A program made the translations under genes and the position numbers. The notes beneath the pieces were generated by a model. The model saw nothing but the letters and a program-made list of their open reading frames with translations. It was not told where the DNA came from and did not search any database. From Boletus sp. NGJ (taxonomy: Eukaryota; Basidiomycota; Agaricomycetes; Boletales; Boletaceae), in the NCBI GenBank assembly GCA_019096195.1, contig JAGTXK010000219.1, positions 1,364,001 to 1,428,000 on the forward strand: a stretch of 64,000 nt of DNA, given 5' to 3'. Below, piece by piece: positions 32,244 to 43,009 of this stretch. Position 1 is the stretch's first letter; each line of letters opens with the position of its first letter.

Positions 32244-32809
32244 TGTTATGACTACCCCGGGTAGGAACAGGTGTTAACTTGGATGGTCAAGTAGCAACGA
32301 CCTACAGAGGTCGAGGAGATAGCCCAATAAGCTACGAGACAAAGGGTCCCTGGACAGGGTCAAGGGTTCAACGACAGAGGGTCTTCCTCGTTGTAGGGTA
32401 AAGGGTTCAGCGACAAAGGGTCTTCCTTGTCACTCACGAGAGTGAAGTCGAGACGTAGAAGAAGCATTCACTTGAAGTAGAACAATGACTTATAGAAATG
32501 TGAAGGAACGATGATGGAAGTTCACCAAGTAGGTGTAAATTGGGGAATCAACTATGAGTGCAAGGTTTATATACAAAGTAATCATAGGAAAAGAAAAGGA
32601 TGAGTAAGCTGCAGCATCAGAGAGATCCTATGGAGTGGAAATAAGAAGGGATCTTCCGTATAATGTCAGCATAGAAGTACAATCATAAGAGGAACGAGCT
32701 TCGACTACATGGAGTTCCCCACTGTGTAGTGAATGGCCCAGGGAAGTTAGAAGGACGAGATGAGAGTGAGGACGACTGATGAAAGGAAAGAAAAGAATGA
32801 ATTATAACA
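32244..32809 (-). repeat. 3' LTR of the complete family II element
   Basis: 566 bp, TGTTATGACTACC to GAATTATAACA. The purine tract TCAGGGGGTAA (minus strand, 32810-32820) lies against it. Confidence 0.92.
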
Positions 32810-32925
32810 TTACCCCCTGATTACATGTGAAGTACCACTGAGTGATCTAGTCCAGACCGCAGTAAGACCCACAAGGAGATCCAGTCATGTTGCTCATGGT
32901 GGTGCTGTCAAAAATGTCCAGGTCA

Positions 32926-34137
32926 TCATAAGGGTCTGGCATCATGGGGGCACGGTTCAGACGAGTAACCTCCATGGTAAGACAATGGAGGGAGGAGCAA
33001 TGGCGTGCAAGGTGGTTGCCGCAAGTAGAAGGAGGAGGCAGTACACAACAGATTGAACGGGGTGAGAAGGATGTATGACCAGATGACGACGACGAGGTGG
33101 ATGGGGTCTGGGTTTAGATGACGGCATAGTGGACAGCGGGTTTGCGTATGACCGGGTTTCCAACGAGGACATTGGGAGCATTGATAGACAGGGCAGCGAA
33201 CACGTAAGTGACCAAGACGGTGACATTGGTAGCAGGCTTCCGAGTAACAAGGGTGAGAGGATCCCAATGGAACTGCTCCATCACAACCCATCCAGTAAGT
33301 CTCTTTGCAGTGGATGACCGCGAGTTCTTCCTCACCTAGAGGGGACGACGAGACAGATGGCGTGGAGGGTGCGGGGAGTGTTACTGGTGAGGGACGGTTG
33401 GCTAGGTCCCTCATGTATCTGTCGAGGTTGTTGAGGAGTTCTACAGCCCCTAGTTGGTGAAGGGCGTTAAGGAGCGCTGCTTTTAATTCGCTGGAGATGC
33501 CCCAAAGGCGAAGTTGGATCAGAGACAAGTGGGTGTTGGCGGTAGTATGGTTGGCAATAGACTCTAGGTTGGCCACTTGCAGATACGCCTTGTAGAGGGA
33601 GTACAGAGGGGAGGTGTAATCTAGGTGGGCTCCGAGTCCTAATGCCATGCGTGGGTCTTCGAGGTTCTCTGTGAGACGGATAACCTTGGCTAGATCTGGG
33701 AAATTGTTGTGGAGACATGTGGTGTAGATGGGGACATCTACTGACATGATCGGCATGGGAGTAGATGCTAATGAGACTGGTATTGGTGGGCGAGGAAGGC
33801 GAGGTTCGCCGTGGGAAGAAGGTAACAAAGGAGAATTAGGGTGAGAGTCATCATCAAGAGGGGAGTCAAAACATGAGAGTGATGAAGGAGAGGAGAGAGT
33901 AAGAGAGATAGTACTGCTATCAGGTATCATAGAAACAATATGTGAGGCGGGAGACACGGTGGCATTGGGGAAGGTCATGGCGTTGACGATGAGGGGGATG
34001 GTCATGGTATGAGGGTGGAGAGAGGTGATGGAAGGGAACGTCTTGGGGTGACATCTCTTATAGTCGAGCAGAGCAAACTTGGCATGTTTCAGATCCCACT
34101 TGGGGATCCAGGAGTCTTCTTCTGCGGAGTATCCCTT
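32926..34137 (-). CDS. Chromodomain end plus post-pol zinc-knuckle extension, one open frame
   Basis: After a TGA in the chromodomain (FLI*WKGYS) the frame is open for about 400 codons: WKGYSAEEDSWIPKWDLKHA, KFALLDYKRCHPKTFPSITS, an ATG at 34005, a Ser/Pro-rich part, then a helical segment (PLYSLYKAYLQVANLESIAN, ISSELKAALLNALHQLGA) at residues 133-186 from that ATG. Two knuckles follow, CYQCHRLGHLRVRC (258-271) and CSQCPRWKPGHTQTRC (276-291), with CPLC immediately after. In this family the extension is part of Pol, not a separate gene. Role unknown; RNA or DNA binding is inferred only from the knuckles. Relatives lie at 73-1336, 5112-5660 and 52969-54149. Confidence 0.75.
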   Translation of the reverse strand, partial: KGYSAEEDSWIPKWDLKHAKFALLDYKRCHPKTFPSITSLHPHTMTIPLIVNAMTFPNATVSPASHIVSMIPDSSTISLTLSSPSSLSCFDSPLDDDSHPNSPLLPSSHGEPRLPRPPIPVSLASTPMPIMSVDVPIYTTCLHNNFPDLAKVIRLTENLEDPRMALGLGAHLDYTSPLYSLYKAYLQVANLESIANHTTANTHLSLIQLRLWGISSELKAALLNALHQLGAVELLNNLDRYMRDLANRPSPVTLPAPSTPSVSSSPLGEEELAVIHCKETYWMGCDGAVPLGSSHPCYSEACYQCHRLGHLRVRCPVYQCSQCPRWKPGHTQTRCPLCRHLNPDPIHLVVVIWSYILLTPFNLLCTASSFYLRQPPCTPLLLPPLSYHGGYSSEPCPHDARPL

Positions 34138-37100
34138 CCATCAGATCAGGAAGGAGCGGCAGAACAGGGAGCTGCGATGTCATAAGATCTTATCAATTTC
34201 ATATTCTTCTTCACCGGCTATCAGGTCAGGCAGTGGTTTGATGAAGTGTTTGCCGTACCTGACATTTTCATGGCATGGAGTGAGAAGTGAAGCATGGAAG
34301 ACCGGGTGGATCTTCCACGTGGTTGGGAGGTGGAGTTTATAGACGATTGGGGACAGGACATCTGTGATGGTAAAGGGGCCTTCTCGCTTCGGTGCAAACT
34401 TCAGGTCTGTGACAGAGCGTTTCAGGTTTCTGGCTTCTAGCCAAACCCGATTGCCCTTCTTGAAAGGGGTGAAGTGGTGACAAGTGCGAGAGGCCATGAC
34501 TTGTTGTGTGAGTTCATGGGCTGCTAAGGCTTCGTCCCTTGCAGCGGAGAGTTTCTGGATATGCTCCTCCAGAGCAGGGATTGTGGAGTTGGGGACAACC
34601 AACGGAAGGGCACGGGGTTCGTATTCCATAAGAAGGAAGAATGGGGATTGACCGGTGACAGAGTGGGGTCAGTGGTTGTGGATGAATTCGGTGTGAGAGA
34701 TTTTATCGGCCCAGGTAGTGGGTTCGCTACTGCAGAAGATCCAGAGGTAGGTTTCAATCTCCTAATTAACTCATTCCATTTCTCCATCAAATTGGGGGTG
34801 ATAGGTGGTAGAGAGGGAAAGGTCGTACTTCAGGAGCTTTCCGAGTTCTTTGGCAAAGGCCGAGGTGAACTGGGGTCCTTGATCAGAGATGATTTTGTCA
34901 TAAAGATCAAAGCGAAGGTATATTTTGTGGAAAAAGAGGGTTGCGATTCCTTCCACAGTCACAGATTTCTTTGTAGGACAGAGGATTACTCCCTTCGTAA
35001 GCCCGTGGTCGACCACGACCAAGAGAGAGTCAAAACTGGAAGACGAAGGGAGGTTGGTGATGAGGTCACAAGAGATCTGGTGGAAGGGGAGGGAGGTGGA
35101 GGAGCGGATTGGAGTTAAGGGGGGCACCGTGGGGTGGGTGTTTGCCTTATTCTGTTGGCACGTGGGGCAGCCCGACACGTAAGCGTGAACGTAAGAGGCA
35201 AGACTGGGCCACCAGAAGTCGGTGGACACGAGTTGTCGGGTCTTCTGGTAGCCAGGATGGCTGGCTGATTCATGATCGTGGCAGTGGTGGAGAACCGAAC
35301 ATCAGAGGGAGTCATCTGGCGGAATATACACGCAACCGTGATAGGATAGGAGACCATCTGTGTATGACCAGTTGGAGAGGCGGGCACAGAGGAAAGCAGG
35401 CATGGAGGTGTCAGTTGCCTGGAGGTGTTGGAGGACAAGGGGGTCGGACAGGGAGGATTGCTGGATGAGGGAGGCCAAGGAGGTGTCAATTAAATTGACA
35501 AACATGGAAGGGGGAAGGAGGGTGACACCCTCGTTGTCAGCATCAGCCACTGAGATAAGGTCGGGGTGACGGGAGAGAGCGTCCGGACCGGCGAGGAGGT
35601 GACCAGGGACATGGATGATTTTAAGGTCAAAGTCAGCGAGGTCGAGGAGCCAGCAGGCCTGCTGACGATTGAGGTTCTGAGGTGATTTAAAGTATAACAG
35701 GTTTTTATGATCAGTGAAAATCTGGACCGGGAAGGGGGAGCCATAGAGATAATGGCACCACGACTTCAACGTGTGGATGACGGCGAGGAGTTCACGGTCA
35801 TAGATGTCATAGTTCCTCTCAGCGGAGGAGAAGGATTGCGAGAGGTAGGAGCAGGGGTGTCAATCGCTGTTGGTGTTAGTCTGGAGAAGGATGGCTCCTG
35901 TGGCATATTTCAAGGCATCAGTGGTGATGGCGAAGGGAGTGGAGAAGTCGGGTAAGTGGAGGACTGGTTTGGCCAGGAAGAGGCATTTAAGGTGGTCGAA
36001 TGCGTTTTGACATTCTTCCAACCAAACCCAAGGTTGATTGAGTTTCATGAGGTCAATGAGGGGACGGGCGATTGTTAAGTAGTCCAGAGTGAACCAGCGG
36101 TAGAAGTTGGTGAAGCCAAGAAATGATCGGACTCCAGTGACTTTAGTAGGGGTAGGCCACTTGGCAATCCCATCAAGTTTAATGGGATCCATGGCTAACT
36201 GGTTGGGGTGGACTATCATCCCAAGGTATTCCACTTCATTGATAGCGAAGGTACATTTCTCGAGCTTGAGATGAAGGTCGAGTTTGGTCATTCGTTGTAG
36301 GATGCATTTGGTTTGCTCAGTGTATAGGGCGTCGTCTGGGGAGAAGATGAGGAGGTCGTCCATGTAAATAATGAGCCATCCTTCAGCAATCATATCCTGG
36401 AAGGAGTTATTCATTAATTGTTGGAAAGTCGCAGGGGAGTTACAGAGGCCAAAGAACATGACGGTGGGTTCGTAGAGGCTTCAATGCATAACGAAAGCAG
36501 CTTTCCATTGATGGCCGTCCTTGATATGCATGTTGTTATACCCCCAATGGACATCGAACTTAGTGAAGGTAGTCGCTCCCTTGAGCTTGTCAATGAGGTT
36601 AGAGACCAAGGAAAGATAGTAGGCATCGCGAACGGTGTGTTCGTTAATGTACCAATAGTCCTGGCATGGATGGAGATCACTGTTCTTCTTTTTGACGAAG
36701 AAGAAGGGGGAGGCTTGGGGGGAGGTCGATGGGCGAATCTTCCCTGTTTTGAGATGTTCGTCGAGGAAGTCCTTGGTTACTTTCTGTTCATGAGGAGAAA
36801 GGGGGCAGACTTTCCTGATCTTTGGGATAAAAGTTTCCTTGACATTGATCTCGTGGTCATACAGATGCGACAGAGGAACATGGTCAGTGGCCTCCTTCGA
36901 GAAGATGGAGGCATAGTCAGCATATGCAGCAGGGAGGGTTGGCTTGGGTTTTGCCTTCTTGGCAGCTTTGGCAAGTTCAGTGGTGATCGTGAGTTTGGCG
37001 ACAACAGAGGAGGCGACATATTTGTAACCCCCCTGGATGATTCGGTGCATAATGTGGTTTCGATCCGCATTTCGTAGATACTCTCTTTCATCGGTCTCCT

Positions 37101-37710
37101 TCTGGAGGAAGCCACAAAAATGGTAACAGGTCCTGAGGTTTACGTTGGCGTGACCCAGCCGAGACGAGTGTTTGTCTGCTTCAGTGGGGGTTGGTCTGGT
37201 CCTCGTGTGGTAGAGGTCAGCAGACTGGTCAAGGGTTTCATCAAGGGTGAGGGTGTTAGCTGCCCAGTTGATGGTTGGGTTACAGGAACGGAGCCAAGGT
37301 TGGCTGAGGATGACGTTCTCTTGTCCACAGGAGATGACATGAAGGGTCATTCGCAGGAAGACGCCCTTGATGTTGACAAAGAGATTGCACGTGAATTTAA
37401 TGTTCCTGTTCTTGTTGAATGAGGTGTCAGCATTTCAGACGCGAATGGGGGTGTGGAGTCATGTGGTCAGGAGTTTGTGCTTCCACACGAATTGGTAGTT
37501 GATGCAGGAGATTTCTGCACCACTGTCTACAAGGGCTCTGGTATCGATGGCTTTCTTAGCGTGTGCAGGGACGGGGAGTTGAACAGGAATGCGAATGCCT
37601 TTCAATTTCAACTCTACTGTTACAGCAGCACAACTAAGAGAGGGGAAAACATGCATCAAGGGTGTTTCCCGATTCAAAAACCCGAAGAGACTTGTGCAAT
37701 GGTCTCCCCA
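34138..37710 (-). pseudogene. Pol of the complete family II element (PR-RT-RNase H-IN-chromodomain)
   Basis: Protease: ALVDSGAEISCINYQFVW (37459-37677). Then QENVILSQPWLRSCNPTINW. RT: KTGKIRPSTSPQASPFFFVK, KFDVHWGYNNMHIKDGHQWK, LIIYMDDLLIFSPDDALYTE with YMDD near 36360, and GMIVHPNQLAMDPIKLDGIA. RNase H: IFTDHKNLLYF, PDALSRHPDL. Integrase: HH-CC as HHCHDHESASHPG...CPTCQQNKANTHP; core D at LLVVVDHG, D at IISDQGPQF, E at GEMERVN; GPFTITDVLSPIVYKLHLPT precedes the chromodomain. Stops are few (for example VMH*SLYEPTV, and one in the chromodomain), so it was full length but is probably inactive. Confidence 0.88.
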
Positions 37711-38890
37711 TCAGAGTCTCCTTCTTCTTGTTCGACAACCCTGACCTTTTTGATGGGGGGGGGTCTTCGCTTTCCTGATGGGAGAGGCGAAGGTGGTACA
37801 TGCAGTGGTGATATGACCTGGTTGACGACAGCAGAAGCAGAGTTTTTGGTCGAAGCAACGTTTCCGTTCTTCGGGGGTTAACTTGGGGATGGAGACAGCG
37901 TCGACATCCATGGCGTCAGGGTCTCGGGGTTTGGACAAGGTGGGTGAGGAAAAGGAGTGGTAGGTGTGTGCGGAGGGTTTGTTGTTCCTCTTGGCAATCT
38001 CGTCAGCTCTTTCCCATTGTGTCTGGAAGTGAATGGCTTGGAAGTACCATTCTTCAATGGTGGTGGGCACTGTGTCCATGGACATAACTCGTCACATGAG
38101 TCCTGACAGGATCCCAGCAGAGTAGTACCCAATGAGGACATTCGGGTCGGTAATTTTGGCGAGGGAAGCATTATTCTGGAACTTGGACGTATATTGTGTG
38201 AGAGGAGGGGAGTATGAGTTATCCTGCTTCTTAACCATGCGTTTGGTAGACAGCCAAGCGATGGTGTTGCCAGTGGTGTCATGGTGTTTGAATACCTTTT
38301 CGAAGGCAGTGATGAAGTCGGCAAATGAGCCGAGAGTGATGGTGATGCTATTGATGGTGTTCTGTCAATAGGTAGTAGCCCAGGTGAGGGCCGGTCCTTT
38401 GGTCATATAAGACAAGGCGAAGGCGATCTGTTTAGCGTCGGTGTCATAGACCTTGGCATTGACATAAATGTAGAACTGGATGGTGTTCAACCAAGGTACA
38501 GAGGTGTCGAAGGAGCCATCATAGGCTTTGGGGGTACCAATATGGAGTTCGGTGGGTCAGGTCGCTAAAGACATAGGTGACGAGGGAGGGGGTGGTAAGG
38601 AGAACAAGGGTACTGCCATCAACAGTGTCGGAGACAGTGGTGTTGGAGTTCTTGGTAGGCGTAGACGACTCGAGAGTTGATGTGATAGGTCAAGGGCCGC
38701 ATTCTGTTGTTGTTGGGATGGGAGGTCAAGGTCAAGGTCAAGGTCAAGGTCTGAAGATTCCTCTTCGTGGTTAGAGGAGGTGTCGTTGGTGGGGGGTGTC
38801 TCAGCACATGCATGAGAGTTCCACCATGCAGGGTTCAGGGTAGGACGTTGGCGAGCAATGGTGGGTGGAGGACTATAACAGCGATAGCCT
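37711..38890 (-). pseudogene. gag of the complete family II element
   Basis: The minus-strand frame reads LNPAWWNSHACAE, an Asp-Leu repeat encoded by a GGTCAA hexamer array (about 38728-38751), QQQQNAALDLSHQ, KAYDGSFDTSVPWLNTIQFY, SYMTKGPALTWATTY, STKRMVKKQDNSYSPPLTQY, MDTVPTTIEEWYFQAIHFQT, and one CCHC knuckle CFCCRQPGHITTAC before the Arg-rich end at 37711. Three in-frame stops are visible (after ATTY, in the GLM*RVM segment, and near 38555). No in-frame ATG is evident at the start. It overlaps or abuts the protease frame. Confidence 0.78.
38728..38751 (-). repeat. GGTCAA hexamer array inside gag
   Basis: About four perfect hexamers, giving alternating Asp-Leu on the coding strand of the family II gag. 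Confidence 0.85.
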
Positions 38891-38900
38891 CAAGGTAGAG

Positions 38901-38911
38901 AATTTACACCT
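38901..38911 (-). other. Self-complementary primer-binding site, complete family II element
   Basis: On the minus strand, two bases (AA) after the LTR end comes AGGTGTAAATT. It is the exact reverse complement of AATTTACACCT at 39192-39202 in the LTR, which lies about 32 bases below TATATAAA. No tRNA complement is apparent at this position. Confidence 0.8.
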
Positions 38912-38913
38912 TT

Positions 38914-39463
38914 TGTTACGACTACCCCGGGTAGGGACAGGCGTTAACTTGGATGGTCAAGTAGCGACGATCTACAGAGGTTGAGGAGATAGCCCAATAA
39001 GCTATGAAACAAAGGGTCCCTGGACAGTTCAATGACAGAGGGTCTTCCTTGTCGTAGAGTCAAGGGTTCAGCAACAAAGGGTCTTCCTTGTCACTCATGA
39101 GAGTGAAGTCGAGACGTAGAAGAAGCATTCACTCGAAGTAGAACAACGACTTATAGAGATGCGGAGGAACGATGATGGAAGTTCACCAAGTAGGTGTAAA
39201 TTGAGGAATCAACTATGAGTGCAAGGTTTATATACAAAGTAATCATAGGAAAAGGATGAGTAAGCCGCAGCATCAGAGAGATCCTATGGAGTGGGAATAA
39301 GAAGGGATCTTCCATATGATGTCAGCATAGAAGTACAATCATAAGAGGAATGAGCTTCGACTACATGGAGTCCCACTGTGTAGTGAATGGCCCAGGGAAG
39401 TCAGAAGGACGAGACGAGAGTGAGGACAACTGATGAAAGGAAAGAAAAGAATGAATCATAACA
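38914..39463 (-). repeat. 5' LTR of the complete family II element
   Basis: 550 bp, TGTTACGACTACCCC to GAATCATAACA. It contains the inferred promoter (TATA at 39227-39234) and start (39202). Confidence 0.92.
39202..39234 (-). promoter_or_regulatory. TATA box and inferred transcript start, family II LTR
   Basis: TATATAAA at 39234-39227 on the minus strand; the predicted first RNA base at 39202 is 32 bases downstream, the normal spacing. The start is placed by its complementarity to the primer-binding site, not by RNA data. Confidence 0.65.
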
Positions 39464-39524
39464 TGGTTCATCTTTACCTTGTCTTGGGCGACAATGAATC
39501 CAAGGAATTCTATCTCTTGAACCT
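39464..39524 (-). pseudogene. Short RT piece of the family III copy on the far side of the insertion
   Basis: It reads (minus) QEIEFLGFIVAQDKVKMN, directly continuing the pol that breaks at 32243. It is then cut by DIRS-like element 2. Confidence 0.8.
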
Positions 39525-40746
39525 TTCAGCTGGGACATATGGTGCAGTACAGGATGTTGGTCTAGATATTTTCCGAGCTGCAGGCATAGGGCCCATAATT
39601 GCCTGGGTAGACGATCACCTTTTCTTTCTTCTACCCTAAGACACCATCACTGATTATAACAAGACACATGAAGTAAAAGCATGTGTCATCACAGAACAGG
39701 GTGGGAGAATAAAGGACAATGGCTGCTGGTGGTTCAAAGGGGAGGCATTGACCCATGACACTCACAAAGAATTTGCCAAAGACTGCACTCACATAGTTTG
39801 AGACTTAACCTCAAAGCACCTAAATGACATTGCTGCATTACACACATATGATTTCAGCCACATCAATCAAATCTCAGACCACTTGGGTATCCCATTGGAA
39901 CTCTCTAAAGACACTCCATTCTCATCAACTCCAATTTTCATTGGTTTCATTTGGGACCTCAAGAATAACACAATAGGTTTGATAATCGCAAAATGAACAA
40001 AGTACATCAATGTGATGTGCAAGTGGTTGTGCACAACAGTGCACACTCTTGAGCAGGTGCAGAAGCTCCATGGGCAATTATCCCACACCTCCTTAGTCAT
40101 TCCAGAAGGTAGTGCATATCTAATCTCATTACAGTCAATCCTGGGAATTTTTGGTGAGAAGCTATTCATGCCACATAGGCAACCACATGGCACAATCAAC
40201 AAACTTCATTGGTGGCTGCATGCACTCGGCTCCAGATCTCCCATCCCAATCCCACACCACCCTCACACAGTTGACCAATGAGCTTTCTTGGATGCCAGCA
40301 CCAGTTATGACCTGGTGATCATTATTGGCGACAAGTGGTGCGCATGGAGACTCCACAAGCACTGGAAACATAATGAGTGAGACATTTGGTGGGCTGAGAG
40401 CATTGCATTCAAGTTTTTAATTCACACCCTGCTCACTCTTGACTGATCCAGCACACCACTCACGGTTTATTGTGACAACCAAGGAGTCGTTTATGGCTAG
40501 AAGAAAGGCAGGAGTCAAAACACACCCACCAATGCCACGTTCAGAAGGATTCATGATCTCTTGGCACCCTCTTTGCATTGGATCTTCATGAAATATGTTG
40601 CCAGCATAGACAATCCAGTTGATGGACAATCTCATGGCAGGCATCCCCCTGCCACATTCCTACTTCCGTGGATCACCATACCTGAGGAGATCAGCAACCA
40701 TATCCTTGATTTCAACAATTCCAGGTGCAGCACGCTCTGTATCTAA
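39525..40746 (+). pseudogene. RT (3' half)-RNase H of DIRS-like element 2
   Basis: RT: GAVQDVGLDIFRAAGIGPII then AWVDDHLFFLLP with a VDD box near 39605; HLGIPLELSKDTPF, TPIFIGFIWDLKNNTIGLII. RNase H: AFLDASTSYDLVIIIG, WWAESIAFKFLIHTLLTLD, TPLTVYCDNQGVVYG, then TFRRIHDLLA...HWIFMKYVASIDNPVDG. Stops TGA/TAA/TAG occur where Trp, Arg or Gln is expected. It ends HILDFNNSRCSTLCI and TAA. Confidence 0.75.
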
Positions 40747-40785
40747 CATTGACTTTACATGCTTGAGCACACTGCCCACCTTTAG

Positions 40786-41990
40786 GTGCTGAACTGCCCA
40801 TCCCCCAACAAATTACCCTGCAGTGGCACAGAAACAGGTGGCACTGGCCACACCAAAATTTGCCCCCCCTATCCATTGAATTTGACTCTCGCAATCTCTG
40901 ACCTCTGCCCCCACTGTGCAGCTATGGACCAACTCGAGAAGTGGCTCCCACACCCCAACTCACTTTCCATCCTTAGTCCTCCAGTGACACTCAAGCTCCA
41001 AGAGAGAGTAAAAGCAGTTACTCTACAGGGTTGGGCTGAGAGTACCTGAATGACCTATGGTGCAGGACTCCTCATATACCATGTCTTTTGTGACAGCAGA
41101 AAGATCCCAGAACAAGAGCATGCCCCAGTAAGAGCAGCTTTAGTCACATCCTTCATTTCAGCCCTCACAGGTTCACTTTCAGGAAAAGCCATCCATAACT
41201 ACATCTATGGCATATGGGCTTGGCACACCCTCTATGGACTACCATGGGTACTCCATGAAAAACAAATAGTGACTATGCTAAAAGGTGTAGCTAAACTTGT
41301 GCCCCCCACGCTCAAACAAGACAAATGTAAACCCATTACCATCAAGATAATATCTTACATAAAGAACACACTCAACCAAGCCAACCCCTTTGATGCAGCC
41401 TTTTTCACCTGTCTAACCATAATTTTCTACATGACAGCATGAGTTGGCAAGTTCATGACCCAGAGGCTCAATGCCTTCAACCCCACAGAACACATCACCT
41501 GGGAGGTGTACATGACAATATTGACCGCAATGGCTTATACACCAAAGTCTTTGCCCTCCCACACACAAAGTGCAGTTCCACAGGCGAGGAGGTACACTGG
41601 GTGAGGCAGGATGGACCTACAGATCCATTAGCTGCCTTTGATAGACACATTGTAATCAACAATCCCCTTGACGGACCCCTTTTTGCCTACAGGATGTCAA
41701 AAGGCTACTGACCAATGATATGCCAAACTTTCATTGTACGTTTTAACAAGTTTGCACAAGCAGCAGGACTTGACCATGTGCACAGGCACAGAATTCACAT
41801 CAGAGCGACCTTAGAATACCTGCTTTGAGGGGTACCTTTTGACATCATGAAAGTGAAGGGTTACTGGGCGAGTAATGCTTTCCAGCTCTACCTCAGGAAG
41901 CACTATCAGATTCTGACCCCATACATGCAGTCAATACTGCCCGAGATGGCCCTGGACTTCACCAGACTTGCTATGCCGCCAGTACGTTAG
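40786..41990 (+). pseudogene. Tyrosine recombinase of DIRS-like element 2
   Basis: Opens near LNCPSPNKLPC, continues LERVKAVTLQGWAEST-type residues, then TYGAGLLIYHVFCDSRKIPE, SGKAIHNYIYGIWAWHTLYG and NPFDAAFFTCLTIIFYMTA. After frame changes it reads EVYMTILTAMAYTPKSLPSH, HRHRIHIRATLEYLL (His and Arg of the catalytic box), FDIMKVKGYWASNAFQLYLR (Tyr) and ALDFTRLAMPPVR before TAG. This is the phage-integrase fold typical of fungal tyrosine-recombinase elements. Confidence 0.75.
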
Positions 41991-42189
41991 TCAACCTTTC
42001 CATAAGTACTGCCCTCTTAGTATCTGGGATCCGAGTGTCACCTTGTCGTGTTGGGCCATTCTAGTAGCAGTTGGGGAACACAGCTGATACTTGGGCCCCA
42101 GGTTCTCATAGATCACGGCCAGGAGGTGCTTTGTGCCTTCACCCACATGTAGCTAGCTTCTCTCTTTACAATCTGAGTCATCTAACAAT

Positions 42190-43009
42190 GATCAAAGAAA
42201 ATAGCTATTGAGCTTTTTTTTGAGAATTTGCCAGAGATGTTCAATGGAATTAAGGTCTGGAGATTGTGCTGGCCAGTCAAGAAGCTTGATTCCTTGAGAT
42301 TCCAGCCACTCCTTGGCTCTTTTAGAGGTGTGTTTAGAGTCATTATCTTGTCGAAAGATAATGCTCTCCTCAGGAATTCCAGAATTTTCCATGGAAGGAA
42401 GCAGATTATCCTTCAAAATGGAGACATACTGCTCAGCATTCATCCTCCCTTCAACCTCTGCAAGAATCCCCACTCCATTCCAACTCATGCATCTCCAAAC
42501 CATCAAGGAACCTCCTCCAAACTTTACTGTTCCCTCAACTTCCTTGTCGTGCAAGTCCTGCTAATTTCCACACATACTTTCTTCCATTTGACCCAATCCT
42601 GTTAATCTTGGTTTCATCTGACCAAATGACCCTAGTCCAGTCCTCCACAGTCCAGTGTTGGTGCTTGAGAGCAAAAGCTAGCCTAGGTTGTCTATACTTT
42701 AGAGATGAAAGTGGTTTCTTTTCTTGACTATAGCCTTAAGAGATGTAGATTGAAGAACACTAACAGTTTGAGTAGAGACAGGGGAGGGCAGAATTAATGA
42801 GATGGGTGGCCTAAACAGCATTTCAGCCTTGCCAAAAGTTTGGAAGGACATTCTAATTTGATGTTTTCCTTGCCTGGGTGGATCTCTTTGATAACCCCAG
42901 CCACAGTAGACTTCCCCACACCAGTTTGGAATGATATTTGCCTAGTAGAAAGGCCAGATTCAGAGAGAAAAAGAATATTGGCTCTAGCAGAGAAGGAAAT
43001 GAATTTCAT
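42190..43009 (-). pseudogene. Tc1/mariner transposase, second copy, C-terminus lost
   Basis: Minus strand. N-terminal helix-turn-helix: ESGLSTRQISFQTGVGKSTV. After frame changes: VEDWTRVIWSDETKINR (first Asp), EVEGTVKFGGGSLMVWRCMS, RMNAEQYVSILKDNLLPSME, RQDNDSKHTSKRAKEWLESQ (second Asp), LLDWPAQSPDLNSIEHLWQI (Glu) and KKKLNSYFL. The HTKY end of the family is missing. It is a different subfamily from the 3465-4430 copy. Confidence 0.82.

Larger units (their letters stand above)
32244..39463 (-). mobile_element. Complete family II gypsy element, 7220 bp, nested in a family III pol
   Basis: The minus-strand order is 5' LTR (38914-39463), primer-binding site, gag, protease, RT, RNase H, integrase, chromodomain with a zinc-knuckle extension, purine tract, 3' LTR (32244-32809). 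TGGTC at 32239-32243 and TGGTT at 39464-39468 are a 5 bp duplication with one change. Removing the element restores the family III pol sequence CTTTTTATGG-TTCATCTTTACC seen uninterrupted near 28830. The LTRs differ by several substitutions and an indel of about 16 bases, so it is not a fresh insertion. A few in-frame stops remain in gag and pol. Confidence 0.92.
39525..42000 (+). mobile_element. DIRS-like tyrosine-recombinase retrotransposon 2 (5' truncated)
   Basis: Plus strand: RT second half, RNase H, then a tyrosine recombinase frame. The left part (gag, RT fingers) is missing at the junction with gypsy sequence. It is unlike element 1 in sequence and in recombinase type. C-to-T stops are frequent. 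Beyond 42000 about 185 bases with no feature lead into the Tc1 copy. Confidence 0.75.

Noticed and set aside
32926-34005. Post-pol region as an envelope gene
   Set aside because: No signal peptide or membrane segment is visible and it contains CCHC knuckles; envelope does not fit.
34561-35118. 185-codon plus-strand ORF
   Set aside because: Antisense to the integrase core of the complete family II element.
36418-37077. 219-codon plus-strand ORF
   Set aside because: It lies antisense to the RT of the complete family II element, whose protein is recognisable; it is a shadow frame.
38728-38751. Short tandem array as a possible CRISPR or regulatory repeat
   Set aside because: A perfect hexamer microsatellite in the gag reading frame, with no spacers; and the sequence is eukaryotic.
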